Source: Megamerina dolium
Lineage: Eukaryota; Arthropoda; Insecta; Diptera; Megamerinidae
DNA length: 64,000 bases
Direction: 5' to 3'
NCBI GenBank assembly: GCA_963854835.1
Contig: OY978525.1
Span: forward strand, 102,193,388-102,257,387
The notes below the pieces were generated by a model. The model made no database searches and was not told the origin of the DNA. It saw only the letters and a list, made by a program, of their open reading frames with translations. The position numbers were made by a program, and so were the translations under genes. Positions 45,401 to 58,330 of the stretch are shown here, in pieces (within the stretch, counting starts at the first letter, position 1; every line of letters begins with the position of its first letter).

Positions 45401-45860
45401 ACATTACTATAGTACGTTACTTCACTTCAGCTGTACGTACCGAGCCGAATACATAAAGATTTTATTGTCATCGATTTCGAGTACTTACGAAGCTCTGACA
45501 AGATCTGGCATAGTCGTTATATCGAAGTAAATTAAAGCAAATTATGGGTTAGTTCTTAGAAAAAAAAAATCTTACATAATGGAATATTTGATTTACATAT
45601 CTATTAATTTTTGAATAATTTGACATTTGACATTTGACGAATAGTAACAAATCTTGTTATCATCGAATCTAACGAAGACAGAGCAGTACTTGATTGATAC
45701 TTGTAAATTTATCTTCGCATCTCTATCATTATTCGTTTGGTTATTGATATTTTTTCAAATACAATTACCAATCGAGTATGTGAGTAGGGTAGTTATTGAG
45801 CGCCAAGTATGGTATATTCGTGCACCAATGTATTTAGTATGAGTGCAACAAATATATATA
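42441..45860. other. AT-rich sequence, no gene recognised
   Basis: AAT repeats near 42511-42549, a CA microsatellite at 44594-44617 and CAGCAT repeats near 43802-43820. A stretch at about 42760-43100 has more protein-like composition (ESLKPYPW, FLNRYHRDNPKSAKIWELVE) and may be an unrecognised transposon remnant. Confidence 0.45.
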
Positions 45861-46387
45861 GGGGGTTTTCCCATAAGAGCACCACCAACTTAAAAAAAAC
45901 AAGTACAGTTCATTTAATACCATTAATTATGGAAGACAACATCATTTAAATGCCCTGTACGGAATCGTTTACAGGAATGCATCCATTGAGCCAAATTTTC
46001 TATGACCCTTTCGCACAAATCGGCTCGAATATCAGCAATGCTTTGTTCAATATTGTCTCTCAATGCTTCTAAAGTTGCTGGATAGCAACTATGGATATAG
46101 TCCAAGAGAAAATAATCTAAAGGTAATCACACGAAAGAGATGGCCAATTAAGAGGACCGTTTCTGGAGATAACTCTCTCATCAAATATGTCTTTCAATAA
46201 ACTGATTGTGCCTTGAGCAGTATGGCCAGTGGCACTGCCTTGTAAACGCTTCTGTGGAGGACATTTAAAACATGTTGTGTTCCATAACTAATGGTATTAA
46301 ATGTACTTTCAGATAAAATAAAGATTTGTAATTTCTGAAAAAGTCCTTGTTTTTTTTTAAGTTGTTGCGCTCCTATTGGAAAATCCT
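45861..46387 (-). mobile_element. Internally deleted mariner with both inverted ends (second lineage)
   Basis: The two ends are inverted repeats of about 45 bp: plus-strand GGGGTTTTCCCATAAGAGC...AACTTAAAAAAAAC, against a right end which read inward is GGATTTTCCAATAGGAGC...AACTTAAAAAAAAC. The minus strand encodes DYIHSCYPATLEALRDNIEQ, DIRADLCERVIENLAQWMHS and GHLNDVVFHN with a stop: the C-terminal tail of a mariner transposase. The catalytic core is deleted. Confidence 0.8.
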
Positions 46388-46642
46388 AAATTTATGGGAT
46401 AATTTTTTCCCCTTCATAGCTTCAATCATCAATCCATCAAAAGAGATCGTGACGTTGGAGCAAGAACATAATCCTTGTTCATCAAGTGGACCACGCGAAA
46501 ACAGATCGAGGTCTATCTGGATTTATTGATAGCCGGCGGCCATTTAAAGTTTTTATCTATAATCAAGCCCTGTAAATGTAACTGTTTAGAACGGTAGCCC
46601 TCTTGTAGGAAGATTTTCCGAGTATTATTTTCTTGGAACATT

Positions 46643-46906
46643 TTAACCCTCTAGCCACCGCCCGTATGGGTCATTTTGTACCATTTTCCATAATCCGAAA
46701 AATACGAGTTGTAACTAGAGGCCTAAAATGTTTATAGAAAATAATCCCTCGAAAATTTTAATATAGATCTCCAAAGACAAGAACTATCCTAAATGTAATC
46801 TTAATTATGATTTTTCAAATTCAATGATTCTACTTTTGAGCAAATAAGCCAATTTTTAAACCACTGTAAAAAAAAATTGTGACATAGTGAATCAGAAAGG
46901 GGTTAA
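46643..46906. mobile_element. Possible piggyBac-like MITE
   Basis: TTAACCCTCTAGCC at 46643 and AGAAAGGGGTTAA ending 46906 give TTAA duplications with CCC/GGG ends over 264 bp. The inverted ends match only over the first few bases, so it may be chance in AT-rich DNA. Confidence 0.3.
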
Positions 46907-48924
46907 GGCTTTTCTTACTGGAGTCAAATGGTATTGTTTGAGATTGGTTTGGTCAACTCCCGAAAATGTGTGGTTCACTGTCTAATGTATTATACAGACA
47001 CCATAATTTAAGCTGTAATTATACTTAGAACTTGTAGGGTAAAAATTACGACACAATCGACAATTGAAATCCAAATTTTTTTTTTTCTTTCTCTACCTAG
47101 CTGTAATTAGAGACCAACAAAAGCAGATGTTCTAAAATAGCTGGTGGAAACATTCTCTCTATAGAATGAGTGACACCTTCGACAAAGACTAGTTCTCATA
47201 CTGGAATTTCAATTTACGAGTTATCTAGTAGTATCCTCTTTATCGAATTCTTTAAGTACACATATTTAAAATTGTGTTTTATATAATTCTTTGTATCTTT
47301 TTTTTTTTTGTAGCAAAAGTTACATCAACTTTCGTGGCTCATTACTCCATAAAGCTAAAGAGTGGAATAGTGGTGTTTCCGAAAAAATGTATATTTAACC
47401 CAGCGTCGATATCATTGATGATGTTGTAAATATTGGTACTCTGTCAAAACAGCATAACAACAACAACCACAACAATAACAAAATGTTAATTGTGAAATTA
47501 TGCAAAACGCTAAATGAACAAACAATACTTCAATCGTTGTTGTATACTACAATCTATCATATACTTGTATGTTTTTAGTTATTGAATATTATTCGTATGT
47601 ATGTATGTATGTATGTATGTATGTATGTATGTTGTTTGAATGATTATTAGTGTTGGTTGATTGTATTGTCGTTGTTGTTGTTGTTTTTTAACAGTTCGTG
47701 TTACTACATATATTGACTTTGCATGATCAAGCATTTTATATTTTATTTTATTATTATTTATTATTACTTTATTTTTGTGAAGATTTTGCAAAATTTTATT
47801 TATTTATTTATTTATTTATGTTTGACGTTGAGTTGTTAAATTTCATACATTTATTATTGTTATTTTATTTTTAATTTTATTTTATTAAAAAAAATAATAA
47901 ATAATTTTCCAATTTATATAAGTTACATATGATCATTCGTGTATGTATACTATTGCTTAAAGTGTGTTTGTTTCTTCTATTATTATTTTATTTTTTTTTT
48001 TTTTGGTATTGATGACCCTTTAATGTGAGAGCCATTTGGGAACACAATTTCTCACATTATTTTCTTATATTTACAATATATGATTTTGATGCTTAATTTA
48101 TGTCTACTCTAAATAATTTTTCACAATTTTTATATAGTCATTATATAGTGTTGTTTTTTCAACTTAATTAATTTTTCAGTCATTCCTTTTATGTGTGGCT
48201 AAAAATCAATCACTATTATTTGTGCATGTTACATTTTGCTATTGTGACGAAGATGACCTATAATCATTACTATTATTTTTTAATAAAATTATTTTCATTT
48301 CATATGATTGTAGTCGATATTTTGTGCTCTATTATAATAGACGATTGTTTGATGGAGAGCGCAGCATGTTGGCTTATAAGTTGCACTACTTATTTGGTGA
48401 AAATATAAATATAATGTTTAACCTTAACCCAGAAATTTGAGAGGCTTTTGTAATAAACACCAGAAACTTTCATAATATAGTTTTTCAAATGACTTATCAA
48501 TGTGTTTTTTTTTTTCAAAACATATTAAGCTGCACACACGTAAAAATATAATATGACTTACAAAAATGATTAACTATTAGCTTTATTTAATATCAATACA
48601 CGCGAATAAACATTTGTGTATTCATATTCATTTCTTTACTGATTGAAATATCGTACAAGAGCACTGAAACTCTATATGATTTTAAATTAAATTAATTTCA
48701 ATAGGCTACTAATATATATGTAGTACATGACATAATTAATTACATATTTGCGTGAGTGATAACGGACATTCGACCACGGATTAAGTTATAATGTGCCAGG
48801 CATTCTTTGCAGAGCTTTGTAATATCAAGAAATGCAATTCTTCCCATTTTGAAGGCTTTTTGATGTCTATTTTAACATGTCTTTGGTTTCATATGTAGGA
48901 TAAATATTTTAACTCCCAGAAATT
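46907..48924. other. Microsatellite-rich spacer
   Basis: TATG repeat, about nine units, at 47595-47633; TTTA repeat at 47797-47820; GTT repeat near 47669-47683. No gene. Confidence 0.55.
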
Positions 48925-49294
48925 AGGGCTATCGAATTAATATTTAGTCGTAAAATCTGATTAATCAAAGTTTTAATCAAATATTCGATTTCTCAACATC
49001 TTGATTAGTCATAATTGAAATTATTCTATTAGTCAGAATTTCGATTAAACAAACAATTTCAAAAATTTCAAAATCACTCTTGCAATCTAAGTTTTGAAAA
49101 GCTACTTGTTCTCTTTGTATTTGAAATAAATTATTATTTAAATAATTGCATTTTTTTTTAACCAGAATCATGAAATCATGAGTATTTCAAATAATTTGTT
49201 ATTTCATTAATTAAAATTATGATTAATCTAATAATTGATAAATCAGAATTTTTGATTCAACCTATCGTTGGATTAAACGATTAATAGCAGCTAC
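48925..49294. mobile_element. Second copy of the GATTAATC MITE
   Basis: Starts AGGGCTATCGAATTAATATT and ends in ACGATTAATAGCAGC. Inside, TCTGATTAATCAAAGTTTTA and GCTACTTGTTCTCTTTGTAT align in the same orientation with the intronic copy at 25795-26242 (GCTACCTGTCTACTTTGTAT). Shorter and more decayed. Confidence 0.6.
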
Positions 49295-51419
49295 CAAAAA
49301 CTGTGTATAACTTCTAAAGCAAAGTTTTCATAACAAACGTTTCAAATGAGTATTGCACAATACTCGAAATAGTTTAAAAAGCTTTATATAGAATAATTTT
49401 CCAAAAATTCAACAAAATACGTATAATATGACTTGATTAATTTTTTACAATGTTATTCGAATAATTTTTATTGAAAAAGAGGCAAGTATAAACCGATACT
49501 CCATAGTGCATTAACTGTGACGAATACGAATTGTTTCACTTTTTATAAAATATTATCGCTTATTTATTCGCATATTATTGAAGGGAGACATACCAAAATA
49601 AATTTCACATCGAATGTTTGAAAATAAAAAATATTTAATAGAATTATCTGCCCTTACTGAAGTTGTAATAAAGTAATTTCTTGCAATTTCTTGTAATTTC
49701 TTTTGAAAACAGCATATGTTACAATATAAAGCTTTAGATATTAAAAAAAAAATACCATGAAATCATAATTTTACAACAACAACAATAAAGTATGAAAATA
49801 AACAATAAACCCAGAATAAACTGTTTTAATGATTATTTTCAATTAAATAAACATATTAGAAATATACAAGGCCACTTGTATGTGTTTGCCAAATTTTAAC
49901 CTTACTTTGCATATGAAAAAAAAAGCTTAAATAAATAAATAACAAAGATAACTAAGCAAGCGTTATAATTATTTCATAAAATAATTGCTTAAATCAAATG
50001 CTTAAAATGTGTATTAAAATAGATGGAAATGTTTTTTTTTTTTTAGATTTTTAAGTGCCAAATATCTAAATTAAAACCATTCTAATTCAATTTAAAAAAA
50101 AAATTATGAAACATGTATATTCGTACATATGTGCAGTCACATCTGCATGCATATGAGTTCAAGGCAAATAATGAATGTAATGAATGCAATGACACTTTTC
50201 GTTTTTGCCATAACATGTGAGCGAGGAAGTTACAAAATTATTTGAGAGAAGCCAAAAAAAACTTGAACACTAAAACTATCAATTTAGTCAAAAATAATTG
50301 GTCTGCTTTAAATTTATTAATCTCTCTACAAATAATATCTTTCCAAATACGAACAGATATATTAAAATTGAAATCATTAAAAAAATTAATATATTAATGT
50401 CATGCCATCATTTATTGTACCAAAATCACATTGAATTGTTAAATTTAGAACCAGAACGAAATTCCCTTCTAATCCGCTTATAACAACTTATTACATAGAA
50501 CTTGAAAACAAATTTATTAAAACATTTCATATTGTAACAAATACAAACAAATACAAGTGCTTGTATTTATCACTACACAAATGTATTGTTACAGCAATAT
50601 TACTTATATATGTATTTGTAGCCATTTGTATAACATAGAATCACAATTTGTTATGTATAAATGTAGCATGACAAGAGTAAAAAACAAAATCAAAACAAGT
50701 CTATATGGTATACAATTGGAAGCTACAATGTATGTATGCAGCTTAGGGTACGACGTTGGTACACCTACGCCAAAAGTGATTATGTTTCTACAAGAAAAAA
50801 CAAACCATTTAATATAGATCGGAAAAGATGAATGGCTTAAGTGATATAAGTAAGAACATTAATATTTGTGTATATTTCTATGTATGAATGTGGGCGGCAG
50901 TAACAGCGGGCACACTAATGTGCGGGTTAAGATTTAGAAAGCAAGAAAAAGTTTGCTAGAACTTAAAGAAATTTATATATGTATACCTACATTGTAGAGT
51001 TCCTTCAAAAATTATTATACTACATATTTATAAATATATTGTAATATATGAAAGCAGACCCCACTGAATGAGAAAAGAAATCAAGTAAGATCTCATTCCG
51101 GTTGACAGTATTTTAATCAAGACGTTGATTGGCCTAATTTCTGGGTTTCATATTTCTTTTTTTTTTGTAAATAACGGCGTATAACTTTCCAACAGGAAAT
51201 GATTGGGCAGTTCCCTTACCTCCCAAAATTATCCACAATATCCAAGGGTTCAAAAAATTATGCTCCAAACATCAAAGTCATCATCTCTCTAGTAATTCCT
51301 GGTCGAGCATTATTCAAGCTGAAATTCTTGCAATTTCAAGTTGTGTCAAAAATAATCCTTGGATGAAAAGTTTATAGAGTACCTACTTCCTTACTTATGT
51401 GTCCATAACAACCGTATAT
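49295..51419. other. AT-rich sequence, no gene recognised
   Basis: Short ORFs only, none with a domain. ACAACAACAACAATAA near 49775-49790. Confidence 0.5.
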
Positions 51420-51850
51420 CGATTTAGGCCGAATCTAACATGCTTCGCCAGCCATCTCTGTTCTCCAGTACTTCGCCCTTCCACCTGAGGTTAGGTCTTC
51501 CATTTCTGCGTTGTCCTCCAGCGGAGTCCGAATATAACACCTTCTTAGCTGGAACATGTTCTTTCATTCGCTCGAGATGACCTAGCCAGCGCAGCCGCTG
51601 TATTTTGATGGGCTTTACTGTGTCAATATCGAAATACGTACAGCTTATGATTGTATCTTATTCGGTACTCGCCACCAACGCAAATAGGTCCAAAGATCTT
51701 GCGTATGACTTTTCTCTCAAAAACTCCAAGCATTTGCACATCCGAGATGGAAATTGTCCAAGCTTCAGCGCCATATGTAAGGACAGGCATGATGAGAGAC
51801 TTGTAGAGTGTAGTTTTATAGAGTACAGTTATCACTATTTTGTCGAATAA
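51420..51850 (-). mobile_element. RTE/BovB-like LINE 3' fragment
   Basis: Minus strand reads TTLYKSLIMPVLTYGAEAWT, VFERKVIRKIFGPICVGGEY, then after a frame change IDTVKPIKIQRLRWLGHLER, GGQRRNGRPNLRWKGEV and GWRSMLDSA with a stop. Same family as the element at 4.75-6.2 kb and preserving the part that copy has lost. Confidence 0.8.
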
Positions 51851-53979
51851 TCAAGATGCCATGGATTTAGCAAAGTACTAGTAATTTTGAGGAAATCGGA
51901 TGCTCATTTATATAAAACTGTACTCTGGAGCTTCTGAATTCTTATAGAAAAAAAACTCCTTTTGGATATGAAACAGTCAGATGATGGTTCAATTGGAGCT
52001 CATCAAATCAGGGATCCAATAATGTTCACGTTGTAATTGGATATCCAACAAATGGCCAATTTATGCCAGTAGGATTTTGATATCAACACAACAGACTAAA
52101 GAATGAACCCTTGTTCTACTTATAAGTACTTTGGGAGTGTCAACTAAAACTGATTACTTCAAGAGGCCAACGAACCTTGAGATCGAAGTCACTTATAGAA
52201 GATCCTATCAAAACAGCTAAAGCTCGAAGTCGCAGCCTATTCAAAATGTTTGAGCAATGATGAGTTTAAGATGAGAGGAGAGAAAATGTCAAAAGGATAA
52301 CACACATACATACACGATGTAATTAGAAAATAGTGTTATCTCAAGAGTTTACTGATTTTTTTGATTATTGTTAAATATATTACAGTCCAATAAATTGGAC
52401 AAGCACAAGAGGCGGGTAACACGATATTTTTCAGAAGATTGCTCAAAATTACTGGCAATTGAACTAATATTGCGAACAATTTAAAGAAATAATATGGAAT
52501 TTCTTAAAAACGTTTTAGTGGAAAATACAACAACAACTACGAATATGTAAGTGTATATATAAGCTCAGCACAAGACAATTGCAACAAATTATTTAGATCA
52601 AATTAAGTCGATTCGTCACAAAAATGAAATCAATATTTAAGTATCATTTATTATATTTTAGATATACGAGTACTCGTACATATGCGTCATTCCACATATG
52701 GTAACTACAAATAAGTATATGGTAACTCGAATATTGTCTCAACAAGTTGCTTAATAATTGCTCAATTTGTGTCGGTGTCAATGTCATTATTTTGAATTTT
52801 TAACGTACTTATATGTACATGCTATGCTCATTCGTATATTGTTCTTTAATACTTTGGTATACAAAGTACACAAAGTCAACAACAACAACAACAACAAAAA
52901 TTGCAAACAAAAAATGTTGTTACTTGTGAATGTATCTGAGTTGATTGTACTCAATATAATGCGATTTAGATCATTTTGGGTATTAATTATGTATTCGATA
53001 GTTGTTCTTATTCAATTGTTAGATTTTGTTGTTTGTTTTTCTAAAACCACACACATATTATGGTATATTATAATTGTAAAAAAAAATAAAATATTAGAAA
53101 TCTTTAATATATGTACATGTTTTTCAAATTGAATACAAAAGGTAAAAGGTGTTAAAAAACAAATTTTAAGAATTTTTTTTTTTTTTTTTTTTTTTTTTGT
53201 TTATCTGATTTCTCTGTTGCTAGGCGTAACTAATTTGATAATACCAGAAGCATCACTCTATGAAAACATTTATGCATTCAACAGTAGCTGAACAATATAA
53301 TTACATATTGAAAATATGAAATATAAAATTCAAATATATAAAACATATGCAAATAGCACACATCAATATTTGATAGTATTCTTAAAAATGATTTTTATAG
53401 TTGACGCAAATGTGTGAAATTTTTGTAAGGAGTGCCAACTCCAAACTAATTTTTTTTTATCATATTAATTTGATAACTAACTAATGTTCTAATAATTTTA
53501 CATATATATACATACAATGGAGATTAACATAAATCAAATAAAATATGAATTGTATGCCACACGCAGAGTTGCTACTTATAAACACCTTTTACAAAAAAAA
53601 TATCACTTATAATTTCCATACAAATTGCGATATTATCATTTCTACCATATGCATAAGTCTTTTATTATAAATATTTTCTTCATAAACGCCTACATGCTCA
53701 TATGTACTCGTAATTCAAAGAAAAATAATTCTATTTATTTTTTTTTCATATTCAAAGACTAGTTCTCATTCTAGTTTGAAGTTCTTATTCAAATCATGCA
53801 TATGTTACGTTAGCCATTGTTTTTTTTTTTTTTTTTTTCTTAAGTAAGCAACAGTTATTGAAGCGGTAAATAAGGTCGTGAACGATTGCTAGATATTATA
53901 AAGAATTAGAGATAGTTTGAAAATGGTTTTATGCGGTAATGTGCCACATTACAGGAGGCCATTTGTGGCACTTAATAAT
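51851..53979. other. AT-rich sequence, no gene recognised
   Basis: T tract of about 24 at 53175-53198 and AAC repeats near 52880-52898. The 124-codon ORF at 52758 is AT-driven and lacks recognisable features. Confidence 0.5.
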
Positions 53980-54185
53980 ATTAATTGGCAATTCTAGTAC
54001 TTCTTCTTCTACTCGTATAAGGGCTCTGTGACGAAGCTCAGAAAAAGTGACGTCACAAGAGTTCTGCCGTTCGGAATTGGCTAATATAAGCAGGTATCTC
54101 CTAAAACGGTCTTAAATTTAGCACGCACAACATTACTGGTAGCGAAGCTCGGTCAAAGGTTTTTTTGGGGCATATAAGTGCCGCA
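53980..54185 (+). mobile_element. 5'-truncated SINE
   Basis: Begins in the body (TTGGCAATTCTAGTAC), then GCTCTGTGACGAAGCTCAGA, AAAAGTGACGTCACAAGAGT, TTCTGCCGTTCGGAATTGGC and ends AAGTGCCGCATAAAAAAA. No tRNA head. An oligo-A tail is still visible, which supports retroposition. Confidence 0.7.
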
Positions 54186-54270
54186 TAAAAAAAAAAAAAT
54201 TATAATGATATTATAAAAAACAAACTAGATTCTACTGAGAGATTGTTTGTTTTCAAAAATAAATTATTGT

Positions 54271-54650
54271 GGGTGCCATAGATCAGTGGTTAGTGTGTTG
54301 GCCTTCTGATCTACATATAGGTCGTGGTTCAATCTCCGGCTGACGCATAACAAATTTAATATCGAAAAGATTTTTCTTTTGAACGGAACCCACCTGTCGG
54401 CAAGCAATTAGCAATTCTTCAGTTCAGCAATTCTTAAGTTGTTACTGTCAACTTGCCATGAAAAAGCTTCTAAAAAAAATAACTCTGGGACAAAGCTCAG
54501 AAAAAGTGATGTCACAAGGGTTCTGCCGTTCGGAACCGGCTAAAATAAGTAAGTCCCTTCTAAGACTGTCCAAAACTTAACACGCACAAAAGTAATGGAA
54601 GAGAAGCTCGGCCAAAGAATCCTTCCTTAAGTACCACATATTTATTTTAT
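54271..54650 (+). mobile_element. tRNA-derived SINE, near full length, 85 bp after another
   Basis: Head GGGTGCCATAGATCAGTGGT (A box, two changes), B box GTGGTTCAATCTC, then GACGCATAACAAATTTAATA, CACCTGTCGGCAAGCAATTA, AAAGTGATGTCACAAGGGTT and tail AAGTACCACATATTTATTTT. A short internal duplication (CAATTCTTCAGTTCAGCAATTCTTAA region, 54410-54436) lengthens it. Confidence 0.8.
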
Positions 54651-57169
54651 TTTTATGAAAATTTTTTAAGAAACCCTACAAACCGTAAACCCCTTTGGTC
54701 GGCCAAATGAGGCGAACACTCCAGAAAAGTTGAAAAATCGACAAAGTCATATTGGATGTCAAAAAATCTAAAATTTTGCACCAATTAATATAGTAACAGC
54801 AAAGGATTAAAAAAAAATTGTTTTCATAAAATTACCTCAATTCTTTTATCCTACCTATCGAAATAACCGAATTGTTTGCTCTTGAATTGTATGAGATTGA
54901 AAAGTCAGGAATGCTTGGAGGAACTCTTTTGAATATGATTGTTTTGACGAAAGATATTTTGTCATTATTTTAAGCCATATAGACCGTATGAATATTTCTA
55001 AGGAGAGTTGTTCCAATTCCTTCCCTAAAAAATGGGCTGGAGTGACAAAAAACTTTAACATTTTTTAATGAACAAATTTGCTTTGAAATAACTATAGAAC
55101 TATGGAACTAAAACTAAAAAAAAATTTTATTACAATATCAAACGATTATCACCATTATTAGATCTTAAATTGTTTACGTCACAAAAATTAAAATATGAAT
55201 AAACATAAATATGATTTATTGAATTTAAATTTAATAACATATTTTCCCACAAAAAGTTGCTAATCGCTTTATAAATTTATTGCATGTTTAACACTCCCCA
55301 TTTTTTTTGTTGTTTTTTTTTTTTTTTTTTTTTTTAGTAATAAAAATTTTTAAAAAGAAATAAGTATCTCACCGTATTACTGTTAAAACTAGCAGGGGGA
55401 AACAATAAAAAGAACAAAAAAAGTCCAAGTCTTTATACAGTAGCTAATTCAAAATGTTGCTAAAAATTTGCCAACACCTAAAAATAACAAACAACATAGT
55501 ACAAGTGACCTGATTATTTTATCTAAAATCATAGATAATATCATAAAATATAAACTTAAATATATTTACAAAGAGTTTTGGAATTTATTATATACAATCC
55601 ATTGTATTAGAAGTTTAAAGTAAAAAGTTATCTATGTGATATTTTGTAGTTTATAGTTTATGTAAAATAAAAAAAAAACATTTTATAACAGGTTCTTGAT
55701 TTTACGTTAGTTTGCAACTGTTTATAATACTTATTAATATACAGATAGCGTCTAATATTGTTTAGAATAAATAAATCAATGATTTAAAATCAAACTGAGC
55801 TAACTGATATTAATAGATAATAATGTTGATATTATTAGTGATACAAATAGTTTATAATTCTGAATAAATATATGTTTTTTTCTTTTTGTAATAAATATAG
55901 GGATTTATTTAAAATTCTTTGACGTAATAGAGCATTGAATAAACTGTAAGAACATGTCTAGAGTCTGCCGTATTTAGTATGTAAACATGTGATTCTGATC
56001 AATTCATTAGCAACATGTTGCTATCATTCAATATTTTGATTCATTAGTTTCTCTCGCTCTTTCAATAAATTCGCTGTATGTAAATTTTGATAGAAAAGGT
56101 TTCTTATTGATGATCACCTCCCACATATAAAATATGTAATTTATAACACATTTATATTTTGTAAATTATTCACGCTCATTAGTCAACTCACGATAGGTAC
56201 ATAGGTATGTAGAATTCTTATGATCATTTCTTTCTTTTTTGAATATTTTAAAAAGATTACAAATACTTTTGAATAAATATTTGCATGTAAGTACGTAGAG
56301 TGTTTTTAACTGTCTCCATGAGTGATTTATACGTTTGAATATTTATGAGTTCAATATTTTTCATATGTACTATTTTTTTGTAACAAACACTGTGATGCTA
56401 TGAAGATCATAAAAGTATATACATAAGATCTTCTATAGAGCCACCACTACGGTCTATTGTGATTGATTTCATAAGGAGCTAAGAATGAAAAATAGAATTA
56501 TAAAAAAATATTCAATATACGAGTACATGCCTGCCATGTTTATAATGTCGTCTTACTACTACTAATTTTCAATCTTAATCTACCTTATATAGTAGATGTA
56601 ATATATAACAAGTAAAATAAAAAATATATACACATATACGACTATATCTATCTGTTATCTGTTTTATAAATATTTGCCGATTTTATCTATGTGATTTAAT
56701 TATCTGTAAATATGCATATACTTAAGCTTTATAACTGATTACAATCAAAATAGCGAGCGATAGAGTGATGCAGATAATGAGATATTTTTCAAATTTTTTA
56801 CCTTTTTGCAATTTATTGTCTGCGTGTTTGTTGGTTTTGCTACATTAGCTATATTATATTTAATTATTCATGATTTAAATTTATAAACGACTTTTTAACC
56901 TGTTATATATATTATATAATATCATGTGTATATTGTTTGATAGAAGATGCCCTTTTGAGAAGGTTGATAATGTAAATTGTAAAATATTTATAATCGACGG
57001 CAAATGCATGGCTATTTTTTCGATTTGTATGTATATGCAAATCCACCCTATTTTGTGAAATTTAATAAAAAGATTTGAGAGCCAAAAAAATATTGATGGT
57101 CGAGATAGAAATTAACGTTCCAAGAAACGTTAGTGAAACCGATGATAAGCCCCATAACTGCCTAGGAGA
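54651..57169. other. AT-rich sequence, no gene recognised
   Basis: T tract at about 55311-55335, otherwise unremarkable AT-rich DNA. No coding signal. Confidence 0.5.
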
Positions 57170-57910
57170 ATGGAGGAGCTGCGTAGATGAATGGAATATT
57201 TGACCAAGCCCTATTAATTTTTCCATTTAAATATTTCCTCCGAACATATTTACACTTTATCTCTACTCCATCCATATAAAATTAATTTGTTTATAAAATT
57301 CAGTTACCACACCCACTTATAGATGTAAGATAGGACCGGTCACCGAATGTTTTTTTCTCCACAACATTTTTCTCGAATATACTAACTCCTAATATTTAGC
57401 AAACAGCTGAAGTCCGACATATAACAACATATTTGCCCCGAAATCAACCATAGAGATGTGAAATATCAACTAACCTCTACTATTTTTTTTTCTTAAAATT
57501 TTCCAAAACAAACTCATTTCATATACTCGTATGTATGTTTTCCCAAATTTCCTCAACAAATTAAACTCGAAAATCTAAATCTGACAACCCAATATATATC
57601 AAGAAATCGTCTCTAGAATGGTAAAATGTATGACTTAAATCTATGAATTTTTCCAACTCAGCATTTCCGCCGAACATATTTACTGTCTAACTCCACGTCT
57701 TAAGGCGGCTTCTCTGCGAAATTAATGTTTTATCCTAACTTGACCTCAACCATTCCCAAAATGGCTCTAAATACTGAACTATATCACTGATCCGCATTCA
57801 CTTTTGTATCCCAACATTTCTCCTGAGCACACTTACTCCAAACGTCTATCCCTTAAAAGAACTTCCATACATAATGAACTTAAAATCCACATGAAAACCA
57901 ACTAATTCTT
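57170..57910. repeat. Degenerate tandem repeat, about five units of ~145 bp
   Basis: The landmark (CC/AA)ACATTT(CTCC)GAACATATTTAC-(T)-TCTATCTCCA occurs in decayed form near 57230, 57360, 57490, 57660 and 57810. Between them lie CATACATAATGAACTTAAAA-like and ATGTGAAATATCAACTAACC-like segments. Longest copy of the dispersed family. Confidence 0.5.
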
Positions 57911-58129
57911 TATAAATAATTAATTTAATTCCTCAGGCATGATTTTGAAATACAACAACGTCTCAGCAAATTATTTCTTTTCTGTCACAGTTGTAATCAA
58001 GTGAAAGAAAATGAAACTTCCTCTGTAAATGCCCTGCTCTTTGGAACCAGAGAATGAACACCCTAGGTAAATCACTCTTCAATAATATCGAGGAGTTGGC
58101 GGAAATAAGTATCAGCGACCTTCTAAGGT

Positions 58130-58330
58130 TTCTAAACAATACGAACTGGATCTAAGCTGAATGGGAAGCCGTCGAAATGCCATCGAAAATTGCAATCTCA
58201 GAATTGACCATGATAGCCTCAGCTACGGACAACATTTGAAGGAAATAATCATTCGAAAATATATGTAAACGATTGATATTTTGGATGATAATAAAGATTA
58301 CGCGATAAATTTTATTTTTGTAACATTTTT
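58130..58330 (+). mobile_element. Possible mariner C-terminal end
   Basis: Reads LTMIASATDN or, in the next frame, DHDSLSYGQHLKEIIIRKYM and a stop. This resembles the GGHLKEIIFKH-type C-terminus of the mariners at 32.7 and 45.9 kb. Nothing else of the element is visible. Confidence 0.4.

Noticed and set aside
52758..53132. 124-codon ORF with hydrophobic stretches
   Set aside because: Composition follows the AT content and an embedded AAC microsatellite; no splice, Kozak or domain support.
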